A DNA stretch of 64,000 nucleotides from Candidatus Gastranaerophilales bacterium. GTDB lineage: Bacteria > Cyanobacteriota > Vampirovibrionia > Gastranaerophilales > Gastranaerophilaceae. The translations under genes were made by a program, and so were the position numbers. The stretch spans positions 62,001 to 126,000 of the forward strand of contig CALUQN010000001.1 of the NCBI GenBank assembly GCA_944322945.1, given 5' to 3'. The notes below the pieces were generated by a model. The model saw only the letters and a program-made list of their open reading frames with translations. It had not been told where the DNA came from and did no database searches. Below, one piece after another: positions 1-7,528 of this stretch. Numbering within the stretch: the first letter of the stretch is position 1; the number at the start of each line of letters is the position of its first letter.

Positions 1-244
1 TTACATCATCCGCGTAGTCAGTGATAAAATTAACCTCTGTATCAGATGAGACCAAGACAGGCTTTGCATTTTTGTTAGTAATTTTCAGGTCATAAACATT
101 GTAATGTTTTCTGACTGTTTTATGCTTGTATTCCTGCTGGTCGGTCGGAGTCATAACAGCTGAAACATTTGGAATTTCTTTAGCGAAAACCATACTATTC
201 AAGCATAATACGCTCAACAATAACCCGCATAAAAATCTTTTCAT
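1..244 (-). CDS. Partial small secreted protein, N-terminal 81 residues
   Basis: An open frame begins at an ATG (242-244), preceded on the minus strand by AGGTGG, a good ribosome site, and runs off the left edge. The first ~19 residues form a signal peptide (MKRFLCGLLLSV, ending SMVFA before KEIP), so the product should be exported. The visible mature part (PNVSAVMTPTDQQEY, then a stretch of alternating polar and hydrophobic residues) looks like a beta-rich domain. I do not recognise a family and the C-terminus is missing. Confidence 0.6.
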   Translation of the reverse strand, partial: MKRFLCGLLLSVLCLNSMVFAKEIPNVSAVMTPTDQQEYKHKTVRKHYNVYDLKITNKNAKPVLVSSDTEVNFITDYADDV

Positions 245-326
245 TCACACCACCTATTTTTTACATATTATACCTGTAACGTTAAATTTAGTCAATTTAT
301 ACTTTAGTATAGAATGCCACACATAC

Positions 327-357
327 AAAAATCCCGTCTCTGATGAGGCGGGATTTT
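327..357 (-). terminator. Intrinsic terminator after fba
   Basis: A 13-bp stem (AAAATCCCG paired with CGGGATTTT, extended by TCTC/GAGG) closes a TGAT loop. On the minus strand it is followed by a T run, 27 bases after the fba stop codon. Confidence 0.8.
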
Positions 358-383
358 CAAGATTATTCTCGACAACAGGATAA

Positions 384-1343
384 TTAGTCTTTAGCGTGTC
401 CTGCTGTACCGAGAACGTCAACCATTTTGTGTTTAACCATTTCTTTAACAGCAGTTCTGCCCGGTCCCATATATTCTCTCGGGTCGAATTTTTCAGGGTG
501 TTCAATAAAGAACTCTCTAATTGTAGAAGTCATAGCAAGTCTCAAGTCAGTATCGATATTAATTTTAGCTACACCGTGTTTAGAAGCGTAGTTGAGCATA
601 TCTTCCGGAACACCTTGAGCGTCAGGCAGGTTGCCGCCAAACTTGTTGCATTTTTCTACAAATTCTTTCGGAACTGATGAAGAGCCGTGAAGAACAAGCG
701 GATAATCATAGCCAACAGCTTCGTTAACTGCTTTTTTAATTGCTGCAAGTCTTTCAAAGTCTAATTTAGCTTCACCTTTAAATTTGTAAGCACCGTGAGA
801 AGTACCGATAGCTACAGCAAGAGAATCGCAGCCTGTTTCTTTAACGAATCTTGCAGCTTCTTCAGGGTCAGTGTAAGTTGAATCTTTTGCGTGAACTTTA
901 ACATCATCTTCAACACCTGCAAGTTTACCGAGTTCAGCTTCAACTGAAACACCGCGAGGATGAGCATAATCAACAACCTGTTTGGTCAATTTGATGTTTT
1001 CTTCAAGCGGGAATCTTGATCCGTCAATCATAACTGAAGAAAAACCGCCGTCGATACAAGCTTTGCAAATTTCAAAATCTGCACCGTGATCTAAGTGTAA
1101 TGCGATAGGTACAGTAGTTGTAGCCAGAGCAGCTTCAACCAGTTTAATTAAGTAAGTTTGGTTAGCATATTTTCTTGCACCGGCAGAAACCTGCAAAATG
1201 ATAGGTGATTGAGTTTCTTCAGCAGCTTCTGCAATACCTTGCAAAATTTCCATGTTGTTTACGTTGTAAGCACCGATAGCATAACCGCCAGCGAGAGCTT
1301 TTTTGAACATTTCTCCTGTTCCAACTAATTTTCTTTCACTCAT
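384..1343 (-). CDS. fba: Class II fructose-bisphosphate aldolase
   Basis: This enzyme catalyses the reversible cleavage of fructose-1,6-bisphosphate to DHAP and glyceraldehyde-3-phosphate in glycolysis and gluconeogenesis. The 319-residue product has the zinc-site motif LHLDHG (about residues 82-87), the GTSHG segment near 180 with a second metal histidine, LHGSSS near 212 and the phosphate-binding NIDTDLR near 256. Length and motifs fit class II. The frame is open further upstream, but the ATG at 1343 is preceded by AAGGAGA, while the upstream ATG would add an implausible Arg-rich leader (TRRRRTH). It is monocistronic, with its own terminator. A 20-bp palindrome lies just upstream. Confidence 0.95.
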   Translation of the reverse strand: MSERKLVGTGEMFKKALAGGYAIGAYNVNNMEILQGIAEAAEETQSPIILQVSAGARKYANQTYLIKLVEAALATTTVPIALHLDHGADFEICKACIDGGFSSVMIDGSRFPLEENIKLTKQVVDYAHPRGVSVEAELGKLAGVEDDVKVHAKDSTYTDPEEAARFVKETGCDSLAVAIGTSHGAYKFKGEAKLDFERLAAIKKAVNEAVGYDYPLVLHGSSSVPKEFVEKCNKFGGNLPDAQGVPEDMLNYASKHGVAKINIDTDLRLAMTSTIREFFIEHPEKFDPREYMGPGRTAVKEMVKHKMVDVLGTAGHAKD

Positions 1344-1368
1344 GTGAGTTCTCCTTCTTCTTGTAAAC

Positions 1369-1388
1369 ATTTTACACACATGTAAAAT
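1369..1388. promoter_or_regulatory. Palindrome upstream of fba, possible operator
   Basis: ATTTTACA and TGTAAAAT form a perfect 8-bp inverted repeat around a CACA centre, 26 bases upstream of the fba start. Position and symmetry suggest a dimeric regulator site or a leader hairpin. No regulator can be named. Confidence 0.35.
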
Positions 1389-1416
1389 ATAACAAACAAA
1401 GATTTAATTCAAGCAA

Positions 1417-1582
1417 CCGCGGCAGGGACTAATATAGCAAATTTCACAGATACTATTAAAAATCCGTTATTCTTAGGGCTTTAGGCGTAAGAATCTTTAT
1501 TATTCAGATACTTCGCTAACGCTCAGTATGACGAGTTTTTGAAAAATTTTAGCAGAATTTGCGATATAAATTCCCCGCGGCA
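1417..1582. mobile_element. MITE-like element, copy 1, with flanking direct repeats
   Basis: The element (1425-1574) starts GGGACTAATATAGCAAATTTC and ends with the roughly inverted AGAATTTGCGATATAAATTCC. Both sides carry the direct repeat CCGCGGCA (1417-1424 and 1575-1582), as expected of a target-site duplication. The interior holds a palindromic core with AGAATCT and CTTCGCTAACGCTCAGTATGAC. There is no coding capacity. Sister copies lie at 1978-2128 and 61186-61354. Confidence 0.7.
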
Positions 1583-1640
1583 AAACCTATGATTTTAGGA
1601 AATATCAGCATTACAAAAAACACCTGCAAAAAATTTAAAA

Positions 1641-1907
1641 TCAGTCTATATGCGTATAGGTATTGTACTCTTTATTTAACAATCCTAATTTTTCGCCAAG
1701 TTTTTGATATAAACCCGCAAAAAAATCTTTTACCGGATTAGTTTTTTTTAAACTACCACGCTGGCTCATCAACTCTATTTGTTTATCAAGTGACAAACTT
1801 GTTAATTCTTCTTTGGATAATTTGGTTGATTTTGAAATTCTTTGTAAAGTTTGTTCGCTTAGTTTATATTTTACTTTAGAAAAATTACCAACAGGTTCGC
1901 ATTTCAT
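1641..1907 (-). CDS. Small hypothetical protein
   Basis: This 88-residue product starts at an ATG preceded by GAGGTAA. It is hydrophilic, without a signal peptide or membrane segment. Its N-terminal half (SEQTLQRISKSTKLSKEEL) resembles a short helical segment. Near the end is the motif NPVKDFFAGLYQKLG, which resembles NPVRKFLEKLLEG near the C-terminus of the orphan at 2753-3541. The gene sits alone between two copies of the mobile repeat. I do not recognise the family. The gene is plausible but not certain. Confidence 0.5.
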   Translation of the reverse strand: MKCEPVGNFSKVKYKLSEQTLQRISKSTKLSKEELTSLSLDKQIELMSQRGSLKKTNPVKDFFAGLYQKLGEKLGLLNKEYNTYTHID

Positions 1908-1977
1908 AATTTACCTCTATTTATACCGCTTAATAGTTTTTATATTAATTTACAGCAAATTTGGAGTGAATTCAAGC

Positions 1978-2128
1978 AATATATCTTGGGACTTATATAG
2001 CAAATAAATCTCGTCATCCTGAGGCTTTAGGCGTAAGAATCTATTTTATTCAGATACTTCGCTAACGCTCAGTATGACGTAACTTTGAATTTTTTTAGCG
2101 GAAGTTGCTATATAAAGTAATATATCTT
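1978..2128. mobile_element. MITE-like element, copy 2, with flanking direct repeats
   Basis: The element (1988-2118) begins GGGACTTATATAGCAAAT and ends AGTTGCTATATAAAGT. It is flanked by the 10-bp direct repeat AATATATCTT (1978-1987 and 2119-2128). The interior core, with TCATCCTGAG at one end and CTTCGCTAACGCTCAGTATGAC at the other, is nearly the same as in copy 1. It is non-coding and lies just downstream of gdx. Confidence 0.7.
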
Positions 2129-2136
2129 TGTAATGA

Positions 2137-2454
2137 TTAATTAGTCAGCAATTTTAAACCTGTAATTCCGCACAGAATTAAACCGATACAGGCTAAACGC
2201 ATTGCTGTCGCAGGCTCTTTAAACAAAATTATCCCCAGGATAACTGTTCCTAAGGTGCCGATACCCGTCCATATTGCATAAGCAGTTCCAAGCGGAAGGC
2301 TTTTTAGTGCAAGTGCAAGAAAATAAAAGCTTGCTATCATACATAATACTGTTATTACAGACGGGATAAGCTGCGTGAATCCGTGCGAAAATTTCAATCC
2401 GATAGCCCAGCTGATTTCAAATAAGCCTGCTATTAGTAAAATAATCCACTCCAT
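2137..2454 (-). CDS. gdx: SMR-family guanidinium exporter (Gdx/SugE)
   Basis: This is a small multidrug resistance transporter of the Gdx subtype, a dual-topology dimer that exchanges guanidinium for protons across the inner membrane. The 105-residue product has four hydrophobic helices, the membrane-embedded Glu13 in AGLFEISWAIGLK, the GTAYAIWTGIG segment of helix 3 and the C-terminal MRLACIGLILCGITGLK. The whole pattern matches SugE/Gdx rather than EmrE. The start has AAGGAGC upstream. The guanidine-I riboswitch directly upstream independently supports guanidine as substrate and suggests the gene is induced by it. Confidence 0.93.
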   Translation of the reverse strand: MEWIILLIAGLFEISWAIGLKFSHGFTQLIPSVITVLCMIASFYFLALALKSLPLGTAYAIWTGIGTLGTVILGIILFKEPATAMRLACIGLILCGITGLKLLTN

Positions 2455-2478
2455 TTTTTGCTCCTTTCATAGTACAAA

Positions 2479-2604
2479 AATAGCCCTGAGATATTAAAAA
2501 TATCTCCCGGGCTTTTATCCTTCCGTGTGCCCCGTTAGTATTCTACCGGGGTGTTTCCTCTCGGACCTGACCAGGTGTACCTGCGGAACCCTAGGAAACA
2601 ATTT
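2479..2604 (-). promoter_or_regulatory. Guanidine-I (ykkC) riboswitch with transcription terminator
   Basis: Read on the minus strand, the leader contains the conserved elements CTAGGGTTCCGC, GGTCCGAGAGGAAACACC, ACGGGGCACACGG and AAAAGCCCGGGAGA, in the order typical of the guanidine-I class. The last element is one arm of a hairpin (AGCCCGGGAGATATT with AATATCTCAGGGCT) followed by ATTTTTG, which is an intrinsic terminator. Ligand binding should favour the aptamer and read-through into gdx. The GGTCAGGTCC segment superficially resembles SRP RNA, but the rest does not fit. Confidence 0.9.
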
Positions 2605-2624
2605 TATTATTTAATTTTGATAAC

Positions 2625-2652
2625 ATTCTATCATATAAACCTGAATTTTCAA
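2625..2652 (-). promoter_or_regulatory. Sigma-70 promoter for the riboswitch-gdx transcript
   Basis: On the minus strand TTGAAA (2647-2652) and TAGAAT (2625-2630) are separated by 16 bases. They lie about 20 bases upstream of the aptamer 5' end. Confidence 0.6.
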
Positions 2653-2752
2653 TAAAAAACAGAATAGTTAGCCAATCACTATGGAATAATTTGCTAAATG
2701 TCCTTTTACCTTCTCATTTCATAAAAGAATACATTAAACTTTTCTTGTTTAA

Positions 2753-3541
2753 TCAAACAGTCAAAAACTCTATCGCTTTTTGTTCGGGAGCACCCTCCAA
2801 AAGCTTTTCTAAAAATTTTCTAACCGGGTTTGCTGAATTTATATCACTGGATTTTACAACAGAACCTATTTTTTCTACTTTATCCATTGGAATATCTTGT
2901 GTATATAAAAATTCGATTAGCTTTTTCTGTTGTTTGAATAATTTAGAAAATTGCGCCGGTATCCCTCTAAATAATTCATGTGCCATGGATGGTGAAACCT
3001 CATTTAAAACAGCAAATAGGATTTCATCCTCAGATTTTCCTGCCGCTAGCATCTTATTTACCATCGGTTCAAATTTTTGAAATTTATCCGAGAATGCCAT
3101 TTCTAAAAATTTTTCTCTTGGCTGTAAGGTTCTGCACAATAATTTATTGTGATTTAAACCTTTAGTATCTATTTTTAAGATAACAATATCATTTAATTCT
3201 TCAAGCAATGATTTAATTTTTTGACCGCCGTTTGTATTTAAAAATCTAGAAATGAAATTTTGCAAATCAAAACAGTACACAGACGGAGTATTTATACAAA
3301 CTCCTTTGTGTGCATACAGATAACCGTCAGAAAGCATTGACTCGTAATTTTTTTGGCTTGTAACGTGATACAGAAAACGTGGGATTTTATGCTTTCCAAA
3401 TGGGGCTTGTGCAGCTTGAAGAGCATCCTGTATACCGATAAAATTAGGATTTTTCAACGGCTTTGTCTCTAATATACTGCGTTTAGCACATAATTCTACA
3501 TACTTAGCTCCACGCTGAGCCAGATTTAAAAATACCTTCAT
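2753..3541 (-). CDS. Orphan protein with ADP-ribosyltransferase-like motif
   Basis: The 262-residue product has no signal peptide or membrane segments. Around residues 57-95 it reads FLYHVTSQKNYESMLSDGYL, followed by YAHKGV and VYCFDL. An H-x-T/S motif leading into a helix ending DGYL, then a short strand, resembles the NAD-binding start of ADP-ribosyltransferase-fold proteins (DarT, KptA and related toxins). The catalytic Glu cannot be assigned by eye. The C-terminal third is helical and ends with NPVRKFLEKLLEG, which resembles the tail of the 88-residue protein at 1641-1907. It could be a toxin, an effector or an RNA-modifying enzyme; the family call is tentative. Confidence 0.55.
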   Translation of the reverse strand: MKVFLNLAQRGAKYVELCAKRSILETKPLKNPNFIGIQDALQAAQAPFGKHKIPRFLYHVTSQKNYESMLSDGYLYAHKGVCINTPSVYCFDLQNFISRFLNTNGGQKIKSLLEELNDIVILKIDTKGLNHNKLLCRTLQPREKFLEMAFSDKFQKFEPMVNKMLAAGKSEDEILFAVLNEVSPSMAHELFRGIPAQFSKLFKQQKKLIEFLYTQDIPMDKVEKIGSVVKSSDINSANPVRKFLEKLLEGAPEQKAIEFLTV

Positions 3542-3746
3542 AAGTTTTGCCTTTCTTGTATTAATAAAAAAAACAAATCAAAAAAATTGCTAAACTATAA
3601 GTTATTATTAAGAAATACTAAAAATCATTAGCTTAAATTTACTGTAGAAACTCCAACCTACAAACTTTCCGGTCTCCGCCCGTTCACGGCGAACTCTGTT
3701 AAGTGCTTACGCTACTTGGAATTTTCGTATTACTGTCCACAAAGCT

Positions 3747-3780
3747 AATAAAAAAGAGCCCTTTAGGACTCTTTTTTATT
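3747..3780 (-). terminator. Terminator of tRNA-Gly
   Basis: Perfect 12-bp arms AATAAAAAAGAG and CTCTTTTTTATT abut the 3' end of tRNA-Gly. The T-rich arm supplies the U tract on the minus strand. Confidence 0.75.
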
Positions 3781-3852
3781 AGCGGACGACGAGACTCGAA
3801 CTCGCGACGTCAACCTTGGGAAGGTTGCATTCTACCACTGAATTACATCCGC
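3781..3852 (-). tRNA. tRNA-Gly(CCC)
   Basis: The 72-nt sequence folds into a full cloverleaf: acceptor GCGGATG with CGTCCGC, anticodon stem CAACC/GGTTG around loop TTCCCAA (anticodon CCC), and T-loop TTCGAGT. CCA is not encoded; the discriminator base is T. Confidence 0.92.
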
Positions 3853-3907
3853 ATTATTTTCTATCTTATTTTATACCAAAAATAAAATAAATACAAAATT
3901 TATAATT

Positions 3908-3930
3908 AGGCACTTATCTAGCAAATTGCA
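3908..3930. repeat. Single remnant end of the MITE-like family
   Basis: CACTTATCTAGCAAATTGCA matches one terminus of the elements at 1425 and 1988. It lies immediately after the stop codon of the glucanotransferase gene. No opposite end is seen nearby, so it is probably a decayed or truncated copy. Confidence 0.35.
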
Positions 3931-5958
3931 CTATGCCGGTTCTTTCTCTTTTAATATACCGATTATGGTATCCAAATCATCTAATATTGGCTGAGCTTTT
4001 TCGTATATTTCTTCTTTAAATTCAGAGTCATAATTGTGCGCTCTTACCTGCATATCAATTTTTGCCTGCAATGCCTCTTTAACACGCTCCGGCATATTCA
4101 GGGCAGTCGGGTTATCACTCGACAAGTTTTCGTAATATTTATCCAAAAAGTCAGGGCTTATACGCTCTTTCCAGTTGGTATCGTTTGTCGTACCAGGCAC
4201 ATTATATACAGCACTCTCATCTGTTATTCCAAGCAAATCATCGTGGGAAATTTGGAATTTCGGTGCAGTCAAAAGTTCCGAAAATTTTGCAAATGTCCAC
4301 TCTCTATCGTTATTCAGATAAAGATTTTTTCGTTCTTCTCTAATCTTTGCAATGTTAGCTCTGGAATCATCCATATTCAAATATCCGGCAAGGTAATCTA
4401 CATTCCAAGGGCTTGACTCTCTTGTATATTCGCCTTTGGTACCGTTTTTCAAGTCGCCGATACGTTTCAGGTAATTCATTGTTGCGCCCTGATCATGGGT
4501 GCTGATAACAAACCAGTTGTTATGAGCGCCTTCGTTGATGGCATCTTCCGCTCTCTCCCAGTCTATATTCGTTATTCTTGGCAGCTGAAGTTTTGAATAT
4601 ACCTGTTTGAATCTATCCGGATATGTGCAGACATCTTCCCAGACTGCATCTTCCTTATGTATACCTTTGCTCTCAAACAACGGCAAGACGAGATGTTCCA
4701 GGAGTTTCGGATAATCCCAGTATTTGTCGTATTCCTCATAAGGATTTGCAGGATTTTTTAATTCTGAAATGTATTTTTCGATATTTTTATTTTTGTTATG
4801 CGGCGGATAGGTGAAGAAATCTTCGTCTTTTGCGCTTTTCTTCATAATATATGGTTCAATCAGCCCCATAACGTGGTCTACTCTGATACCTTCATTAAAT
4901 TCAAGCGCTGCCTCAATTTTTTCTTTCAAAAATTCACCGCCTATATTTAATTCATATCTGCCGTTTTTGAAAATCTTTTTCGGGTCTAGAACTTTTATGC
5001 CCCAGCGTTGAGACGGTTTGTCATTTTCTCTGGCCCCCATTTCCCAGTCGTCAAGAAATGCGTCTTCATATCTCCAGGCATCCATTTTTGAACAGCCTAC
5101 CAGCAGGTCATTTATGTATTTAACCCCGAGTTTTTCTCTCCATTCCTTATTTTCTTTTATCTGTTTTGTGACTAAAAATTGTTCGAATTTGTACTGTTCA
5201 ATATTATTCTTATTATATTTGTACAAATCCTTGTATCTGATAACCGCGTCAACATTTCCGCTGTCAATTCTGCTGCACAGATGATGATCCAAATCTGACC
5301 ATTGCTCATAATCGTCTGTGCCGTATTCATTTGACAAAACTTTAAAAATACCTTCATCTGTTAATCTGTCATCATTTTTCTTGAGGAATACTCTATATTC
5401 TCTATCAAGTGCCAGAGCTTGCGGCTGGCATTTTGAAAGATTTTTGCGGAAGTTTTTGTAGACTTCTTTTAATGCGATATCATAAGTTTCATCCGCTGCT
5501 TCAAAATCAGTCATTTCATAATTTTTATCTGTAATTTCAAGCGGTTTTGTAACTTTGTTATAAGTTTCTTTTGATAACAAGTTGCCATACTTGTCGCCGG
5601 TCAAATCCTTTAAATCAATGAATAATCTGTTTTTAGCAAATGCGGAAGATTTGTAGGGAGAATTTACACCTTTTTCCAGTTCTCCGCAAGGTCCCAATTG
5701 GTTTGAATTAAATCCGTAAAGCGCCAAAAATTGCAGCCATTCTTTTGCGCCGTTACCATAGGGTGAACCTATATTTGTATTTCTGTCATAAGCCGGAAAG
5801 CATGATCCATGTGTAATAACGGCTCTTTCCTTTGTACCCATAAAATCATAGGCTCTGTTCATCGTATCCCTTACAAACGGCTCTTCAGCACGAGTCGGAC
5901 GTCGTCCAAAAACGACGGATTGTCCCAAATTACTGTTCCTAATTCCACTAACTTGCAT
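3931..5958 (-). CDS. malQ: 4-alpha-glucanotransferase (GH77), divergent
   Basis: The family transfers alpha-1,4-glucan segments in maltodextrin or glycogen metabolism in the cytoplasm. The 675-residue product has the N-terminal GH77 landmark NSPYKSSAFAKN followed by FIDL. The nucleophile region reads IRVDHVMGL (family RxDHxxG), the acid/base region VWEDVCTYPDRFKQ (family EDLG...P) and the third catalytic Asp region ISTHDQGATM (family S/T-HD). The protein is longer than usual bacterial MalQ (about 500), and the acidic motifs are atypical. The N-terminal ~20 residues (ending VVFGRR) are low in similarity to MalQ. RBS AGGGG lies 12 bases upstream. It stands alone. It could have an altered specificity. 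Confidence 0.8.
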   Translation of the reverse strand: MQVSGIRNSNLGQSVVFGRRPTRAEEPFVRDTMNRAYDFMGTKERAVITHGSCFPAYDRNTNIGSPYGNGAKEWLQFLALYGFNSNQLGPCGELEKGVNSPYKSSAFAKNRLFIDLKDLTGDKYGNLLSKETYNKVTKPLEITDKNYEMTDFEAADETYDIALKEVYKNFRKNLSKCQPQALALDREYRVFLKKNDDRLTDEGIFKVLSNEYGTDDYEQWSDLDHHLCSRIDSGNVDAVIRYKDLYKYNKNNIEQYKFEQFLVTKQIKENKEWREKLGVKYINDLLVGCSKMDAWRYEDAFLDDWEMGARENDKPSQRWGIKVLDPKKIFKNGRYELNIGGEFLKEKIEAALEFNEGIRVDHVMGLIEPYIMKKSAKDEDFFTYPPHNKNKNIEKYISELKNPANPYEEYDKYWDYPKLLEHLVLPLFESKGIHKEDAVWEDVCTYPDRFKQVYSKLQLPRITNIDWERAEDAINEGAHNNWFVISTHDQGATMNYLKRIGDLKNGTKGEYTRESSPWNVDYLAGYLNMDDSRANIAKIREERKNLYLNNDREWTFAKFSELLTAPKFQISHDDLLGITDESAVYNVPGTTNDTNWKERISPDFLDKYYENLSSDNPTALNMPERVKEALQAKIDMQVRAHNYDSEFKEEIYEKAQPILDDLDTIIGILKEKEPA

Positions 5959-6038
5959 ACTATTCTTAAACCCCTAACAAATTTTTTTTGCTATTTACTA
6001 TTAAATCTTTTTCAAATGTTTTTCTGTTCTTTATATTT

Positions 6039-7514
6039 TTATATTGATGCTAAAATCTCCAACTGACAATTACATCCTATTTCCTCCCTCGCTAATACAA
6101 CTATATCTCTAACATAATTTGATAACAAAGTGAATAATAAATGTCTGTACTCCATCGGAACTACTAATTTTACACTATCTTCAAGACCTAACTGTTCTGC
6201 TTTTTTGTTAATTTTGTCGGCAATTTTTTCTGCAAATTCGCCGTTTATTCTGACAACGTCGTCCGTTTCATCAAAACTTTCTACCAATGATTCGATAGTT
6301 TTGTCTGACAAATCAAATACAGACATAACTCCTTCTTCGTTGATATAATTATTACAAATTTGTCTGGATAATGTCAAGCGGATTTTTTTCAACAAATCAA
6401 TTTTGGAACTGTCTTCCGCATAATCGTTAATCTGTTCAAAAATATATGAGATGTCCTTAACAGAGACGTGCTCTTTGATTAGGCTGGTTAAGATAAATCT
6501 TAAATCAGACAAATTTATAAAATCAGGGATAATATTTTCTACTAAAAATTCATTTTTTTTGCTTACAATTTCTACATATTTCTCAACATCATTGTAATCC
6601 AAAAGTTCATCAACATGTTTCACCGCAATATATTCAAGAGCGCGTGCGATAAATTCGGCACCGTTTATACCTTTTTCCCAAAAATCTTTTGTGCGTTCTT
6701 TTTCTATCCAGATGATATTCTTGCCCGTGATTGCATCAACATCTTTTATTGTATTTTTCATTTTTTTGTCAAGATGAATATCCTCGGTAAAAAACATTAC
6801 ATAATTCGGATAAACCGCCGCGTTGTAAACATCCGTGCCGCGGACTTTTATGCTAAACTCAAACGGGTTGAGATTTTCATCATCCTGAAAAACAATTTTC
6901 GGAATTACATATCCAAGCTCATCCGCGAGTTTCAGACGTGATTTTACGGTTTCTGCAACCAAATCTTCCTCTGTCTCATTTGCATCCTGATCAACATAAT
7001 TCAAAAGCTCTTCGCTCAGGTGAATAGAAAGTTTATCAACTTTTAACCTTGAATACATAACATCAGGCGAAATTGCTTTTGCAAGTTTTATTTTCAACTC
7101 ATCCAATTCTTTCAGCCCTGCGGAGATTTTATCATTAAGTTTTTTTCTGCCTACAGATGCCGGCGCCTCAATTTCGAGTTCTTTTTTGATTTTAGCGATA
7201 CTGTCTTTTTGTGTACGGATTTTTGATTGGATATCAATACAATTTTCATAAGGATTAAGCTCCGGTGAAAGCATTTTTTCCATCTGGCTTTTGAATGTCG
7301 AAATATTAATCACATCGGCATTTCTTTCAGTATCATCCGATTTTGCCTCGCACATAAAAATGCAGTTGAATTTGAAACCGTCATCAGCCTCAACTTCGTT
7401 CATGCTATAAAGTTCCCAGCCGTTCATGGACATTTCATTCAGCAAATTCTGAAGCTCCTGCGGGTTTTCGCTGGAACATGTTCTTATAACATACTGCATT
7501 TTTTTGTTAAACAT
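6039..7514 (-). CDS. Free-standing FlhA cytoplasmic-domain protein with DUF4177-like head
   Basis: This 491-residue product has no membrane segments. Residues ~7-58 (YVIRTCSS, LLNEMSMNGWELYSMNEV, FKFNCIFMCE) resemble DUF4177, with its GWEL hallmark. Residues ~95-145 are a likely coiled coil. From ~150 on it follows the cytoplasmic domain of FlhA/SctV: IPKIVFQDDENLNPFEFSI and RGTDVY, then LTSLIKEHVSVKDISYIFEQ, DYAEDSSK and LRLTLSRQICNNYI, ending with MEYRHLLFTLLSNYVRDIVV. FlhA normally has eight N-terminal membrane helices, absent here. In type III export this domain binds chaperone-substrate complexes. RBS AAGGAGTTGT is strong. It is upstream of nothing flagellar. Confidence 0.72.
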   Translation of the reverse strand: MFNKKMQYVIRTCSSENPQELQNLLNEMSMNGWELYSMNEVEADDGFKFNCIFMCEAKSDDTERNADVINISTFKSQMEKMLSPELNPYENCIDIQSKIRTQKDSIAKIKKELEIEAPASVGRKKLNDKISAGLKELDELKIKLAKAISPDVMYSRLKVDKLSIHLSEELLNYVDQDANETEEDLVAETVKSRLKLADELGYVIPKIVFQDDENLNPFEFSIKVRGTDVYNAAVYPNYVMFFTEDIHLDKKMKNTIKDVDAITGKNIIWIEKERTKDFWEKGINGAEFIARALEYIAVKHVDELLDYNDVEKYVEIVSKKNEFLVENIIPDFINLSDLRFILTSLIKEHVSVKDISYIFEQINDYAEDSSKIDLLKKIRLTLSRQICNNYINEEGVMSVFDLSDKTIESLVESFDETDDVVRINGEFAEKIADKINKKAEQLGLEDSVKLVVPMEYRHLLFTLLSNYVRDIVVLAREEIGCNCQLEILASI

Positions 7515-7528
7515 AAAAAGACAACTCC

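Noticed and set aside
126-383. Plus-strand frame across a terminator
   Set aside because: It has no RBS, crosses the fba terminator and is antisense to the signal-peptide gene at 1-244.
2510-2604. Signal-recognition-particle RNA
   Set aside because: GGTCAGGTCC resembles the SRP loop, but CTAGGGTTCCG, GTCCGAGAG and AAAAGCCCGGGAGA, plus the terminator and downstream gdx, fit guanidine-I.
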